A stretch of 12,028 nt of DNA, taken from the NCBI GenBank assembly GCA_947176455.1, contig CAMWQQ010000029.1, forward strand, positions 1 through 12,028, written 5' to 3'. Source of the DNA: an uncultured Odoribacter sp. (GTDB lineage Bacteria > Bacteroidota > Bacteroidia > Bacteroidales > Marinifilaceae). The stretch's first letter is position 1; the number at the start of each line of letters is the position of its first letter. Below, piece after piece: positions 1 through 10,092 of the stretch. The position numbers and the translations under genes are program-made. The notes beneath the pieces were generated by a model. The model did not search any database and had not been told where the DNA came from. It worked only from the letters and a program-made list of their open reading frames with translations.

Positions 1-1398
<1,398 letters not shown>

Positions 1399-1427
1399 CT
1401 AAACTTAAAAGTCTGTCTACTGTTCCT

Positions 1428-4400
1428 TTACACCAGGTTCACACTCAATCCAAGTCCTCTCAGTTCATGCAACAAAACGTTGAATGATTCCGGAAGTCCC
1501 GGTGTCGGCATTGGCTCTCCTTTTACAATGTGCTCGTAAGTCTTGGTACGGCCCATCACGTCGTCCGACTTCACGGTCAGAATCTCCTGCAGGATGTGGG
1601 CAGCACCGAATGCCTCCAGCGCCCAAACCTCCATTTCACCGAAACGCTGACCACCGAACTGCGCTTTACCGCCCAAAGGCTGCTGCGTAATCAAAGAGTA
1701 CGGTCCGATGGAACGGGCGTGCATCTTGTCGTCGACCATGTGGCCCAGTTTCAAGAAGTAAGTCACACCCACCGTCGCAGGCTGGTCGAAACGCTCTCCG
1801 GTTCCACCGTCATACAGATAAGTGGTTCCGTAGCGGGGCAGACCTGCCTTGTCCGTGTACTCGTTGATGTCTTCCAGGCTTGCACCGTCGAAAATCGGAG
1901 TAGCAAACTTCAATCCCAGCTCTTTTCCAGCCCAACCCAATACAGCCTCGAAAATCTGTCCCAGGTTCATACGGGAAGGCACACCCAGCGGATTCAAGCA
2001 AATGTCCACCGGCGTACCGTCTGCCAGGAACGGCATATCCTCTACCCTCACGACGCGCGATACGATACCCTTGTTACCGTGACGTCCTGCCATCTTATCA
2101 CCGATTTGCAGTTTACGTTTCTTGGCAACGTAAACTTTCGCCATTTTGATGATACCGGAAGGAAGCTCGTCTCCTACGGTCGCATTGTATTTCTTACGCT
2201 TCATCTGACCCTCGATTTCCTTGTATTTCAGCACGAAATTGTGCAACAGGTCGCGAATCATGTCGTTCTTCTGCTTGTCCGTCGTCCACTTGTTCGGATT
2301 CACTTCCAGGAAATTCAGGCTTTGCAGGGTTTTCAGCGTAAACTTAACTCCCTTCGGAATCACATCCTCGTTCAGGTAATTTCTTACCCCCTGGGAAGTT
2401 TTTCCGTTGGTCAATTCAAACAACTTTTCAACCAGCAGACCGGTCAAATCGCCCACTTTCCGCTCGAATTGCTCGTCAATCTCGGCAAGAACCGTTTTTC
2501 CGGCAGCCTTGCTCTTCCGGTCACCCAGCATGCGCTGGAACAATTTCTTGTCGATAATCACACCGCTCAACGACGGAGAAGCCTTCAACGAGGCATCTTT
2601 CACGTCGCCCGCCTTGTCTCCGAAAATGGCGCGTAGCAATTTTTCCTCCGGACTGGGATCGGATTCTCCCTTCGGGGTAATCTTACCAATCATGATGTCA
2701 CCCGGCTTGATGCGGGCACCGATACGAATGATACCGTTCTCGTCCAAATCCTTGGTGGCGTCCTCGCTGACATTCGGTATATCGGATGTCAATTCCTCCA
2801 AACCGCGTTTCGTTTCACGCACTTCCAAAGAATACTCGTCCACGTGAACAGAAGTAAACACGTCGTTCCGGACGATATTTTCGGAAATAACGATAGCATC
2901 CTCATAGTTATATCCCTTCCAGGGCATATAAGCCACTTTCAGGTTGCGTCCCAGAGCCAGTTCACCGCCTTCGGAAGAATAACCTTCCGTCAGGATTTCG
3001 CCCTCCTCCACACGCTGTCCTTTCCGGACAATCGGACGCAGGGTCATGGTCGTACTCTGGTTCGTACGCTTGTATTTCGGCAGAATATATTCCTTGGTAT
3101 CCCCGTCGAAGGACACAAAACGTTCCTCCTCCGTCTGGTCATACTTGATCACGATGCGACGACCGTCCACAAAATCAACGACACCCGGTCCCTCAGCAAC
3201 AATCTGGGTACGGGAATCGCGAATCAGGGAAGCCTCCAGACCGGTTCCCACAATCGGAGCCTGCGGTTTGATAATGGGCACTGCCTGACGCATCATGTTT
3301 GAACCCATCAAGGCACGGTTAGCATCGTCGTGTTCCAGGAAAGGAATCAAAGAAGCCGCAATGGAGGCAATCTGGTTGGGAGCCACGTCGATTAAATCGA
3401 TATTCTCAACCTCCTCAACCGGGAAATCACCGTCCTTGCGGGATTTTGCCCGCTTGTTCACAAAATGACCGTCATCGGCAACCTTGGCATTCGCCTGGGC
3501 AATCACCAGTCCTTCTTCCTCCTCTGCCGACAAATACTTCACGCCTTCGTCGGAAAGGTCCACCACGCCTTTGTTCACCTTGCGGTAAGGCGTCTCGATG
3601 AAACCCAGATCATTGATCTTCGCATATACGCAAAGAGAAGAAATCAAACCGATATTCGGACCTTCCGGCGTCTCAATGGGACAAAGACGTCCGTAGTGCG
3701 TATAATGCACGTCTCGAACCTCGAAACCGGCACGGTCACGCGACAAACCACCGGGTCCCAGAGCCGACATACGCCGCTTGTGCGTAATCTCGGCAAGCGG
3801 GTTCGTCTGGTCCATAAACTGTGACAAAGCATTCGTTCCGAAAAACGAATTAATCACAGAAGACAATATCTTGGAATTAATCAAATCCACCGGAGTGAAC
3901 ACCTCGTTGTCCCGCACGTTCATGCGCTCCCGGATGGTACGCGCCATTCTCGCCAGACCGACGCCGAACTGGTTGTACAACTGCTCCCCGACGGTACGCA
4001 CGCGACGGTTGCTCAAGTGGTCGATATCGTCCACGTCCGTCCGCGCATTCAGCAACTTGATCAGATACTTGATAATCTCAATGATATCCTCTTTCGTCAG
4101 CACGCGAATTTCCGGATCCGTAGACAAGCCCAGTTTCTTGTTCAACTTGTAACGACCCACATCTCCCAGGTCATAACGCTTGTCAGAGAAGAACAGCTTG
4201 TCGATAACATCGCGGGCTGTCGCCTCGTCTGGCGGTTCCGAACTACGCAACTGCCTGTAAATGTGCATCACAGCCTCTTTCTCCGAGTTACACGGGTCCT
4301 TCTGCAAGGTGTTGTATATAATGGCGTAATCCGCCAGATTCTGTTTTTCCTTGTGCAACAAAATCGTCTTTGCACCGGAATCCACAATCGCGTCAATATG

Positions 4401-5240
4401 TTCGTTCTCCAAAACCGTCTCACGGTCCACGATGATTTCGTTACGCTCGATGGACACCACCTCACCGGTATCCTCGTCCACGAAATCCTCCACCCACGTC
4501 TTCAAAACACGTGCAGCCAATCTGCGACCAACGACTTTTTTCAATCCCGATTTGGAAACATTCACTTCGTCCGCCAAATCGAAAATTTGCAGAATATCCT
4601 TATCCGTCTCAAAACCGATAGCACGCAACAAAGTAGTCACCGGCAACTTCTTCTTCCGGTCGATGTATGCGTACATCACATTGTTGATGTCCGTGGCAAA
4701 TTCAATCCATGAACCCTTGAACGGAATGATTCTGGCAGAATAAAGTTTGGTACCGTTCGCATGAACACTCTGGCCGAAAAATACACCCGGCGACCGATGC
4801 AGCTGAGACACGATGACGCGCTCGGCTCCATTGATGACAAAAGTGCCTTTGGGTGTCATATACGGCACATTCCCCAGATATACGTCTTCAATCACCGTGT
4901 CGAAATCCTCATGCTCGGGATCCGTACAATACAACTTCAATTTGGCCTTCAACGGGGCTCCGTAAGTCAAGCCCTGCTCCAAACACTCGTCAATGGTATA
5001 ACGAGGCGGATCGATGAAATAGTCCAAAAATTCCAGAACGAAATTGTTCCGGGTGTCGGTGATTGGGAAGTTCTCCTTGAAAACAGTATACAGGCCTTCG
5101 TTCTTTCTGTTTTCAGGCGTCGTACCCAATTGAAAAAAGTCCTTGAAAGACTTTAATTGCACTTCAAGAAAATCAGGGTATTGCAACTGATTCTTCGTGG
5201 AGGCAAAACTTATTCTCTTGTTTGAAGTATTTGAAGACAT
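1428..5240 (-). CDS. rpoB: RNA polymerase subunit beta
   Basis: Complete 1270-residue beta subunit, the length I expect for Bacteroidales. It forms one side of the active-site cleft and the rifampicin pocket. The Rif cluster contains [20 protein letters not shown], with Asp477, His487 and Ser492 at the positions of E. coli Asp516, His526 and Ser531. Classical resistance positions are therefore wild type; Thr479, Ala483 and Met491 replace E. coli Asn518, Ser522 and Ile530. [12 protein letters not shown] at 1047-1058 supplies active-site lysines 1049 and 1057 (E. coli 1065 and 1073). The C-terminal [19 protein letters not shown] and [20 protein letters not shown] motifs are intact. Start is ATG at 5240 ([12 protein letters not shown]), stop TAA at 1428-1430, no Shine-Dalgarno. 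It is separated from rplL by 92 bp that contain a perfect hairpin, the widest protein-to-protein gap in the operon. Confidence 0.99.
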   Translation of the reverse strand: MSSNTSNKRISFASTKNQLQYPDFLEVQLKSFKDFFQLGTTPENRKNEGLYTVFKENFPITDTRNNFVLEFLDYFIDPPRYTIDECLEQGLTYGAPLKAKLKLYCTDPEHEDFDTVIEDVYLGNVPYMTPKGTFVINGAERVIVSQLHRSPGVFFGQSVHANGTKLYSARIIPFKGSWIEFATDINNVMYAYIDRKKKLPVTTLLRAIGFETDKDILQIFDLADEVNVSKSGLKKVVGRRLAARVLKTWVEDFVDEDTGEVVSIERNEIIVDRETVLENEHIDAIVDSGAKTILLHKEKQNLADYAIIYNTLQKDPCNSEKEAVMHIYRQLRSSEPPDEATARDVIDKLFFSDKRYDLGDVGRYKLNKKLGLSTDPEIRVLTKEDIIEIIKYLIKLLNARTDVDDIDHLSNRRVRTVGEQLYNQFGVGLARMARTIRERMNVRDNEVFTPVDLINSKILSSVINSFFGTNALSQFMDQTNPLAEITHKRRMSALGPGGLSRDRAGFEVRDVHYTHYGRLCPIETPEGPNIGLISSLCVYAKINDLGFIETPYRKVNKGVVDLSDEGVKYLSAEEEEGLVIAQANAKVADDGHFVNKRAKSRKDGDFPVEEVENIDLIDVAPNQIASIAASLIPFLEHDDANRALMGSNMMRQAVPIIKPQAPIVGTGLEASLIRDSRTQIVAEGPGVVDFVDGRRIVIKYDQTEEERFVSFDGDTKEYILPKYKRTNQSTTMTLRPIVRKGQRVEEGEILTEGYSSEGGELALGRNLKVAYMPWKGYNYEDAIVISENIVRNDVFTSVHVDEYSLEVRETKRGLEELTSDIPNVSEDATKDLDENGIIRIGARIKPGDIMIGKITPKGESDPSPEEKLLRAIFGDKAGDVKDASLKASPSLSGVIIDKKLFQRMLGDRKSKAAGKTVLAEIDEQFERKVGDLTGLLVEKLFELTNGKTSQGVRNYLNEDVIPKGVKFTLKTLQSLNFLEVNPNKWTTDKQKNDMIRDLLHNFVLKYKEIEGQMKRKKYNATVGDELPSGIIKMAKVYVAKKRKLQIGDKMAGRHGNKGIVSRVVRVEDMPFLADGTPVDICLNPLGVPSRMNLGQIFEAVLGWAGKELGLKFATPIFDGASLEDINEYTDKAGLPRYGTTYLYDGGTGERFDQPATVGVTYFLKLGHMVDDKMHARSIGPYSLITQQPLGGKAQFGGQRFGEMEVWALEAFGAAHILQEILTVKSDDVMGRTKTYEHIVKGEPMPTPGLPESFNVLLHELRGLGLSVNLV

Positions 5241-5281
5241 CTAATAATTTTTTGGAACCTAAACAATATTAACAACAAAAC

Positions 5282-5310
5282 GGTTTAGAGTCAAAAATTG
5301 ACTCTAAACC
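5282..5310 (-). terminator. Perfect hairpin between rplL and rpoB (attenuator or processing site)
   Basis: A perfect 13-bp inverted repeat (GGTTTAGAGTCAA and its complement) closes a 3-nt loop. On the transcribed strand the second arm is followed by GTTTTGTTGTT, a broken U-rich tract. This resembles a weak intrinsic terminator lying between the ribosomal protein genes and rpoBC. A smaller stem, ACCC-TTC-GGGT followed by TTTT, lies just upstream at 5316-5326. In E. coli the same junction carries an attenuator and an RNase III site, which makes partial termination or cleavage here plausible. The stem is seen directly; the function is inferred. Full termination is unlikely because no promoter is visible before rpoB. 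Confidence 0.7.
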
Positions 5311-5332
5311 TTAAAACCCGAAGGGTCTATGC

Positions 5333-5713
5333 TTATTTAAGTTCAACCTCAGCTCCTGCTTCTTCCAGTTGAGCTTTCAATTGTTCAGCTTCTTCCTTGG
5401 AAACTTTTTCCTTCAAAGGAGCCGGAGCCTTGTCAACTAATTCCTTAGCCTCTTTCAATCCAAGACCAGTCAGCTCTTTCACCAACTTAACAACGCCCAA
5501 TTTTGCAGCACCGCCTGATTTCAGGATTACATCAAACTCAGTCTGTGCGGCAGCAGCACCACCAGCTTCACCACCGGCTGCCGGAGCAGCTACAACAGCA
5601 GCAGCGGCTGCAGGTTCGATACCGTACTCTTCTTTTAAGATGTCAGCTAACTCTTTTACGTCTTTTACTGTCAGGTTAACCAGTTCTTCTGCAAGTTTTT
5701 TCAAATCTGCCAT
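5333..5713 (-). CDS. rplL: 50S ribosomal protein bL12 (L7/L12)
   Basis: The 126-residue stalk protein that recruits and stimulates translational GTPases such as EF-Tu and EF-G. The N-terminal dimerisation and L10-binding helices (about 1-33, [20 protein letters not shown]) are followed by a flexible Ala/Gly-rich hinge at about 35-57. The globular C-terminal domain starts near residue 58, with [20 protein letters not shown] and then [17 protein letters not shown], the factor-binding helices. ATG at 5713 gives the conserved MADLKKLAE start. It lies 47 bp after rplJ, the usual L10-L12 pair made in unequal amounts for the stalk. No Shine-Dalgarno precedes it, only A/T-rich sequence, although the protein is needed in several copies per ribosome. 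Confidence 0.99.
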   Translation of the reverse strand: MADLKKLAEELVNLTVKDVKELADILKEEYGIEPAAAAAVVAAPAAGGEAGGAAAAQTEFDVILKSGGAAKLGVVKLVKELTGLGLKEAKELVDKAPAPLKEKVSKEEAEQLKAQLEEAGAEVELK

Positions 5714-5760
5714 TTCGATAAGTATTTAAAATGTTTTTATTCAAAAAATGATAATTTAAA

Positions 5761-6279
5761 TTATGCTCTATCTTCCAAAGTCTTAAGCACTCCTCCGATA
5801 GTGTTTTTCCCTGATTCCAAAGCAGAGATAAGTTTTTGCATCGGCGATTGCAACAACAGTACGATATCTCCCAGCAACTCCTCCTTGGATTTGATGCTGA
5901 CCAGAGCGTCCAGTTGATTCTCACCTACATAGGCACATTCTTCCACGAAAGCAGCCTTCAGCACAGGTTTGTCATGGCTCTTGCGGAACTCCTTGATCAA
6001 TTTGGCAGGAGCATTTCCCGTTTCAGACAGCATGACAGCACTGGAGCCTTTCAATACGCCATAAATTTCTTTATAGTCGGCTTCCAGACCTTCCAAAGCC
6101 ACCCGCAACAAAGTGTTCTTTACCTGTATCAGCTTGATGTTGGCGTCGAAGCAAGCCTTGCGCAATTCCTGCGTGGAGGCTGCGTCCAACTCCGAGATAT
6201 CACTGATATAGATATGCTTGTGGGCTTTAATCTGCTCGGTTAAATTGTCTATGATTACTTGTTTTTCTTCCCTTTTCAT
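5761..6279 (-). CDS. rplJ: 50S ribosomal protein uL10
   Basis: A 172-residue uL10, the stalk base protein that binds 23S rRNA and carries the bL12 dimers. The N-terminal rRNA-binding domain begins MKREEKQVIIDNLTEQIKAH and includes the family segment KLIQVKNTLLRVALE at about 49-63. The C-terminal helix (about 130-172, LGDIVLLLQSPMQKLISALE) is the expected docking site for bL12. In E. coli the L10-L12 complex represses translation by binding a leader before rplJ. Here only 29 bp separate rplJ from rplA, so any such site would have to include the rplA end or be elsewhere. AAAGGA occurs 11 nt before the ATG at 6279, too distant to count as a good ribosome binding site. Confidence 0.99.
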   Translation of the reverse strand: MKREEKQVIIDNLTEQIKAHKHIYISDISELDAASTQELRKACFDANIKLIQVKNTLLRVALEGLEADYKEIYGVLKGSSAVMLSETGNAPAKLIKEFRKSHDKPVLKAAFVEECAYVGENQLDALVSIKSKEELLGDIVLLLQSPMQKLISALESGKNTIGGVLKTLEDRA

Positions 6280-6308
6280 TCTACAAATGGTCCTTTAAAG
6301 GTTAATAA

Positions 6309-7004
6309 TTAATCAAGTAATGACTTAAGGTCTAATTTAATACCGGGACTCATTGTACTTGACAGGAATACACTCTTCACATAAGTACCCTTTGCAGCAG
6401 AAGGTTTCAGTTTCTGGATAGTGGCCATGAACTCACGGGCATTATCCTTGATCTTCTCAGCATCGAAATTCACCTTACCGATAGAAGTGTGTACAATACC
6501 GAACTTGTCAACTTTAAAGTCAATCTTTCCCTGCTTTACCTCGTTCACGGCCTTACCGATTTCCATGGTAACCGTACCGCTCTTCGGGTTAGGCATCAAT
6601 CCACGCGGACCCAAGATTCGTCCTAAAGCACCAATTTTACCCATGATGGCAGGCATCGTAATGATGATATCGATATCAGTCCAACCTGATTTCAATTTCT
6701 CAATATACTCATCCAAACCTACATAGTCGGCTCCTGCAGCCTTGGCCTCTTCCTCCTTGTCGGGCGTACAGAGAACCAAAACGCGAACCTCCTTACCGGT
6801 GCCGTGGGGCAAAGTCACCACGCCGCGAACCATTTGATTAGCCTTGCGCGGGTCAACCCCCAGACGAACGTCCATGTCAACTGACGCATCGAACTTGGTG
6901 AAAGTGATGTCCTTCACCAGCTGAGCAGCTTCCTCGATGGTATAAAACCTACCATCTTCGATTTTCTCTAAAGCTAACTTCTTATTTTTTGTCAGTTTAC
7001 TCAT
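6309..7004 (-). CDS. rplA: 50S ribosomal protein uL1
   Basis: A 231-residue uL1, which forms the mobile L1 stalk that guides deacylated tRNA out of the E site. The family signature [20 protein letters not shown] spans about 125-144 and joins the two domains; the N-terminal part has [20 protein letters not shown] at about 38-57. In several bacteria L1 also represses the rplK-rplA mRNA by binding a site that mimics its rRNA target. I could not identify such a site here by eye. Start ATG at 7004 ([20 protein letters not shown]) lies 24 bp after the rplK stop and has no Shine-Dalgarno. Confidence 0.99.
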   Translation of the reverse strand: MSKLTKNKKLALEKIEDGRFYTIEEAAQLVKDITFTKFDASVDMDVRLGVDPRKANQMVRGVVTLPHGTGKEVRVLVLCTPDKEEEAKAAGADYVGLDEYIEKLKSGWTDIDIIITMPAIMGKIGALGRILGPRGLMPNPKSGTVTMEIGKAVNEVKQGKIDFKVDKFGIVHTSIGKVNFDAEKIKDNAREFMATIQKLKPSAAKGTYVKSVFLSSTMSPGIKLDLKSLLD

Positions 7005-7028
7005 TACGTTTGAAGTATTACGAATTCA

Positions 7029-7466
7029 TTAAAAAGGTTTCTCACCGTCAATGGTGATCCCCATACTTCTGGCAGTTCCAGCTACCATGCTCATCGCTTT
7101 TTCAATCTCAAAAGCATTCAAATCGCTCATCTTGCCCGTAGCGATTTCCCGCACCTTGTCCCAGGATAAGGAAGCCACCTTCTTACGGTTGGGCTGGTCT
7201 GAGCCGGATTTGATTTTCGCAGCTTCCAAAAGCTGAATAGCAACAGGCGGCTGTTTGGTGATGAAATCAAATGATTTGTCCCCGTACACCTGAATGATTA
7301 CCGGAATAATCTTTCCAGCCTGATCCTGAGTTCTCGCATTGAACTGCTTGCAGAAGTCCATGATGTTGACTCCTTTGGAACCCAAGGCAGGACCTACTGG
7401 AGGAGAAGGATTCGCGGCACCAGCTTTAATCTGTAGCTTTATGAGAGCTTCAACTTCTTTTGCCAT
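7029..7466 (-). CDS. rplK: 50S ribosomal protein uL11
   Basis: A 145-residue uL11, part of the GTPase-associated centre at the base of the L12 stalk; in bacteria with a RelA-type factor it is also needed for sensing uncharged tRNA. The N-terminal domain has the conserved proline-rich [20 protein letters not shown] at about 19-38. The C-terminal rRNA-binding domain includes KTGSD-like [15 protein letters not shown] and ends with [23 protein letters not shown]. Length and both domains are typical. ATG at 7466 is 18 bp after the nusG stop; the upstream CACGGAAAAA is at best a weak ribosome binding site. Confidence 0.99.
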   Translation of the reverse strand: MAKEVEALIKLQIKAGAANPSPPVGPALGSKGVNIMDFCKQFNARTQDQAGKIIPVIIQVYGDKSFDFITKQPPVAIQLLEAAKIKSGSDQPNRKKVASLSWDKVREIATGKMSDLNAFEIEKAMSMVAGTARSMGITIDGEKPF

Positions 7467-7484
7467 TTTTTCCGTGTTTAAATA

Positions 7485-8033
7485 TTATTCTTTTTCTACC
7501 TGCATGAAACTTAATTCCAGAGGCGTCTGGCGACCAAAAACCTTGACAATGACCTTGACACGTTTCTTGTCGTTATTCACCTCCTCTATCACACCGGTAA
7601 AACCGTTGAACGGTCCGTCTGTAACTTTTACGGATTCGCCAACGACGTAAGGTATGTTTATCTCCTCGGGTTGTTCCGCCTGTTTGTCCACCGTTCCGAG
7701 AATCCGGTTAATCTCCGCTTGACGCATCGGTACCGGCTCTCCGCCTTTGGTTTCCCCCAGGAAGCCCATTACGTTCGTGATGTCACGAAGCATATGGGGG
7801 ATTTCGCCGACAAGAGCAGCCTCTATCATCACGTAGCCGGGGAAAAAGTTCCGCTCTTTGCTGATCTTCTTTCCGTTTCGCACCTGATAAATCTTCTCGG
7901 TAGGTATCAAAACCTGTGAAACATAATCCTGCAGCCCTAAACTGGCAACCTCGCTTTCAATGTATTCCTTCACCTTTTTCTCCTTTCCACCGACCACACG
8001 AAGTACATACCATCTTTTCTTAATTTCTGCCAT
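7485..8033 (-). CDS. nusG: Transcription termination/antitermination factor NusG
   Basis: A 182-residue NusG, which binds the RNA polymerase clamp and links it to Rho or to the ribosomal protein uS10. The NGN domain (about 5-115) opens with RWYVLRVVGGKEKKVKEYIE and contains the conserved FFPGYVMI at 63-70. The KOW domain (about 128-180) contains VGESVKVTDGPFNGFTGVIE. No extra domain is inserted, so this is the housekeeping NusG rather than a specialised paralogue of the UpxY/LoaP kind. Its place between secE and rplK is the classical arrangement. ATG at 8033 follows secE by 18 bp, without a Shine-Dalgarno. Confidence 0.99.
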   Translation of the reverse strand: MAEIKKRWYVLRVVGGKEKKVKEYIESEVASLGLQDYVSQVLIPTEKIYQVRNGKKISKERNFFPGYVMIEAALVGEIPHMLRDITNVMGFLGETKGGEPVPMRQAEINRILGTVDKQAEQPEEINIPYVVGESVKVTDGPFNGFTGVIEEVNNDKKRVKVIVKVFGRQTPLELSFMQVEKE

Positions 8034-8051
8034 GTCTGTTCTGAGGATTAA

Positions 8052-8240
8052 TTACAACATACCATATATAAAGTCCATCACATGTCTGAATGCGAAATCC
8101 ATCACAAAAATACCCACCGCAATAATGACGGAAGCAATCATTACTATGGTTGCACTGCTCTGGAGTTCAGACCATGACGGCCAGGAGACCTTATGAACCA
8201 GCTCGTTGTAAACGTCTGTAAAATAAGCTTTTATATTCAT
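8052..8240 (-). CDS. secE: Preprotein translocase subunit SecE
   Basis: A 62-residue single-span SecE, which clamps SecY in the inner-membrane translocon. The cytoplasmic amphipathic part ends in the family signature HKVSWPSWSEL at about 16-26, and one hydrophobic segment (about 29-51, rich in Ile, Val and Ala) is the membrane span. ATG at 8240 gives MNIKAYFTDVYNEL, the normal length for the short, one-span form. The open frame extends upstream to 8327, but that would run through the tRNA-Trp gene and has no homology to the family, so it is not used. The tRNA gene lies 57 bp upstream and nusG 18 bp downstream. Confidence 0.97.
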   Translation of the reverse strand: MNIKAYFTDVYNELVHKVSWPSWSELQSSATIVMIASVIIAVGIFVMDFAFRHVMDFIYGML

Positions 8241-8297
8241 CTGTCTATCAATTGAAAATTTCAAGACCGCAAAATACGGCTTAAAATTCAAATTAAG

Positions 8298-8370
8298 CAC
8301 GGGAGGAGAGACTCGAACTCCCGACACCTGGTTTTGGAGACCAGTGCTCTACCAACTGAGCTACACCCGT
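8298..8370 (-). tRNA. tRNA-Trp (anticodon CCA)
   Basis: A 73-nt tRNA between tuf and secE. It folds with D-stem GCTC/GAGC, anticodon stem CTGGT/ACCAG around the loop CTCCAAA (anticodon CCA), and T-stem GGGAG/CTCTC around TTCGAGT. The acceptor stem ACGGGTG / CTCCCGT pairs except at T6 opposite T67, where E. coli tRNA-Trp has a C-G pair. The discriminator is G73, as expected for tryptophan. The 3' CCA is not encoded. The tRNA must be excised from the tuf-secE transcript, so its RNase P and 3' processing also cut the polycistronic mRNA. Confidence 0.97.
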
Positions 8371-8375
8371 AAACG

Positions 8376-8413
8376 GTAGGTTGCAAACCGACCGAAGTCC
8401 ATTTACAACCTAC
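8376..8413 (-). promoter_or_regulatory. UUCG-capped hairpin between tuf and tRNA-Trp
   Basis: A 38-nt inverted repeat. The outer arms GTAGGTTGTAAA and TTTGCAACCTAC pair over 12 positions with one U-G wobble, and the top is a GAC-UUCG-GUC cap, a very stable tetraloop fold. The 3' arm ends 5 nt (CGTTT) before the mature 5' end of the tRNA, and the 5' arm starts 12 nt after the tuf stop codon. There is no true T-run, so it does not look like an ordinary terminator. RNase P cleavage at the tRNA would leave tuf mRNA ending in this hairpin plus CGUUU. The sequence ACGGGTGTAG of the tRNA 5' end is duplicated at 8410-8419, overlapping the hairpin's first arm. Confidence 0.8.
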
Positions 8414-8425
8414 ACCCGTATGTTA

Positions 8426-9613
8426 TTACTCGATGATCTCGGTAATCTGACCAGCACCTACGGTACGACCGCCTTCACGGATAGCGAAGCGAAGACCGAG
8501 TGAGCAAGCTACCGGAGTCAGCAACTCAACCGTGATGGTTACGTTATCTCCCGGCATAACCATTTCAGTTCCTTCCGGCAGAGAAATTTCACCGGTTACG
8601 TCCATCGTACGCAGATAGAACTGAGGTCTGTACTTGTTGTGGAACGGAGTGTGACGACCACCTTCTTCTTTCTTCAGGATATAAACCTCAGCCTTGAACT
8701 TGCTGTGCGGTTTAACTGAACCCGGTTTTGCCAATACCATACCACGTTTAACTTCGTTCTTGTCGATACCGCGGAGCAACAAACCAACGTTATCTCCGGC
8801 TTCACCTTCATCCAGCAATTTGCGGAACATCTCAACTCCGGTACAAACCGTCTTCTTACCGTCAGCACCCAGACCGATGATTTCCAACTCGTCACCTACG
8901 TGTACAACACCGGTTTCGATACGACCCGTTGCCACAGTTCCACGACCAGTGATTGAGAACACGTCCTCAACCGGCATCAGGAACGGTTTTTCATTGTCAC
9001 GCGGAGGAAGCGGAATCCAAGTATCAACAGCGTCCATCAACTCCATTACTTTCTCTTCCCATTTCGGTTCTCCGTTCAATGCACCCAGTGCAGAACCCAG
9101 GATGATCGGAGTGTTGTCACCGTCATATTGATAGAAGTTCAACAGCTCACGAACTTCCATTTCAACCAATTCCAACATTTCAGCGTCGTCAACCATGTCC
9201 ACCTTGTTCAGGAACACAACGATCTTCGGAACGTTTACCTGACGAGCCAACAGGATGTGCTCACGAGTCTGGGGCATCGGACCGTCAGTAGCGGCGCAAA
9301 CCAAGATAGCACCGTCCATCTGAGCAGCACCAGTAACCATGTTCTTTACATAGTCGGCGTGTCCCGGGCAGTCAACGTGTGCATAGTGACGGCTTGCAGT
9401 AGAATACTCTACGTGAGCGGTGTTGATCGTGATACCTCTTTCTTTCTCCTCCGGAGCGTTATCGATAGAATCGAAAGAACGCAACTCAGAAAGACCTTTC
9501 TTTGCCAGCACAGTAGTGATTGCTGCCGTCAAAGTGGTTTTACCGTGGTCAACGTGACCGATAGTACCGATATTTACGTGTGGTTTTGACCTGTCAAACT
9601 TTTCTTTAGCCAT
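8426..9613 (-). CDS. tuf: Translation elongation factor EF-Tu
   Basis: A 395-residue EF-Tu, the GTPase that brings aminoacyl-tRNA to the ribosome. The G motifs are complete: GHVDHGKT at 19-26, Thr62 in RGITI, DCPGH at 81-85, NKVD at 136-139 and SAL at 174-176. Domains 2 and 3 follow, ending in [15 protein letters not shown]. Start ATG at 9613 gives [20 protein letters not shown]. It is the first gene after a near-consensus promoter and has a leader of about 110 nt with A/T-rich sequence but no Shine-Dalgarno before the start. Position upstream of tRNA-Trp, secE and nusG resembles tufB of E. coli. A second tuf copy elsewhere cannot be assessed from this window. Confidence 0.99.
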   Translation of the reverse strand: MAKEKFDRSKPHVNIGTIGHVDHGKTTLTAAITTVLAKKGLSELRSFDSIDNAPEEKERGITINTAHVEYSTASRHYAHVDCPGHADYVKNMVTGAAQMDGAILVCAATDGPMPQTREHILLARQVNVPKIVVFLNKVDMVDDAEMLELVEMEVRELLNFYQYDGDNTPIILGSALGALNGEPKWEEKVMELMDAVDTWIPLPPRDNEKPFLMPVEDVFSITGRGTVATGRIETGVVHVGDELEIIGLGADGKKTVCTGVEMFRKLLDEGEAGDNVGLLLRGIDKNEVKRGMVLAKPGSVKPHSKFKAEVYILKKEEGGRHTPFHNKYRPQFYLRTMDVTGEISLPEGTEMVMPGDNVTITVELLTPVACSLGLRFAIREGGRTVGAGQITEIIE

Positions 9614-9730
9614 GACTTTAAAACTTTTTATTATTAAACAATTTATCTCGAATAACTCTTCTTCTCTGCAAAAACAAGGTTTTCAAACACTTACATCTAC
9701 AAGCGCCGTCAAACCGTACTTTTAAGCGTG

Positions 9731-9761
9731 CAAATATAAGTAAATAATTCTGTCCTGCAAA
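9731..9761 (-). promoter_or_regulatory. Promoter of the tuf-tRNA-secE-nusG-rpl-rpoBC operon
   Basis: On the minus strand TTTG (9761-9758), 19 nt, then TATATTTG (9738-9731) fits the Bacteroidota primary sigma consensus TTTG / TAnnTTTG with its usual spacing. Transcription should begin near 9724, giving an untranslated leader of about 110 nt before tuf. The upstream element lies only 9 bp beyond the hpf stop codon, and no terminator is visible between hpf and this promoter, so some read-through from hpf is possible. The match is seen; activity is inferred. Confidence 0.85.
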
Positions 9762-9770
9762 ATTATTTCT

Positions 9771-10073
9771 TTAAAATCCCTCTCTTTCTTTTTCCTTGAC
9801 TTTCACCAACTGGCGTTTCAGCACGTCATACAACTCATCAACTGCTTCTTCGAACTTTTTGGCGTTCTTCTTGGCGAAAACATCCTGCCCTTTAACGGAC
9901 ACGGTCGTTTCCACCACCTTGTTTTCCAACTTATCGTCCTTTTCCAGCTTCAGAGCGACCTCGATGCCGACAATCCCGTCGTGATACTTTTCCAGCTTGG
10001 AAAACTTTTTCTGAATGAAATCCTCCAACTGGGAACTCGCGGAAAAACCGACCGCATTGATTTTCATTTCCAT
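9771..10073 (-). CDS. hpf: Ribosome hibernation promoting factor (short HPF/RaiA type)
   Basis: A 100-residue protein of the HPF/YfiA (RaiA) family, which binds the decoding channel of idle 30S subunits and blocks translation in stationary phase or stress. The family fold is recognisable from MEMKINAVGFSASSQLEDFI at the start, the KLEKYHDGIVGIEVALKLEK strand region, and the basic KGQDVFAKKNAKKFEEAVDE helix. It ends right after the helix, so it lacks the C-terminal dimerisation domain of long HPF. Start is ATG at 10073, 7 nt after a perfect AAAGGAGG (10088-10081). An in-frame ATG at 10091 overlaps that ribosome binding site and is rejected. The gap to the xerC stop is 19 bp, so the two are probably co-transcribed. 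A strong Shine-Dalgarno is unusual here. Confidence 0.95.
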   Translation of the reverse strand: MEMKINAVGFSASSQLEDFIQKKFSKLEKYHDGIVGIEVALKLEKDDKLENKVVETTVSVKGQDVFAKKNAKKFEEAVDELYDVLKRQLVKVKEKEREGF

Positions 10074-10080
10074 AACGTTT

Positions 10081-10088
10081 CCTCCTTT
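10081..10088 (-). promoter_or_regulatory. Strong Shine-Dalgarno of hpf
   Basis: AAAGGAGG with a 7-nt spacer (AAACGTT) before the ATG at 10073. It decides the start codon, since the alternative ATG at 10091 would lie upstream of it. It is notable because none of the operon genes downstream has a comparable sequence. Confidence 0.85.
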
Positions 10089-10092
10089 CATT

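Noticed and set aside
8241..8327. Upstream extension of secE
   Set aside because: It would translate part of tRNA-Trp and adds residues that SecE proteins lack; ATG at 8240 gives the family length.
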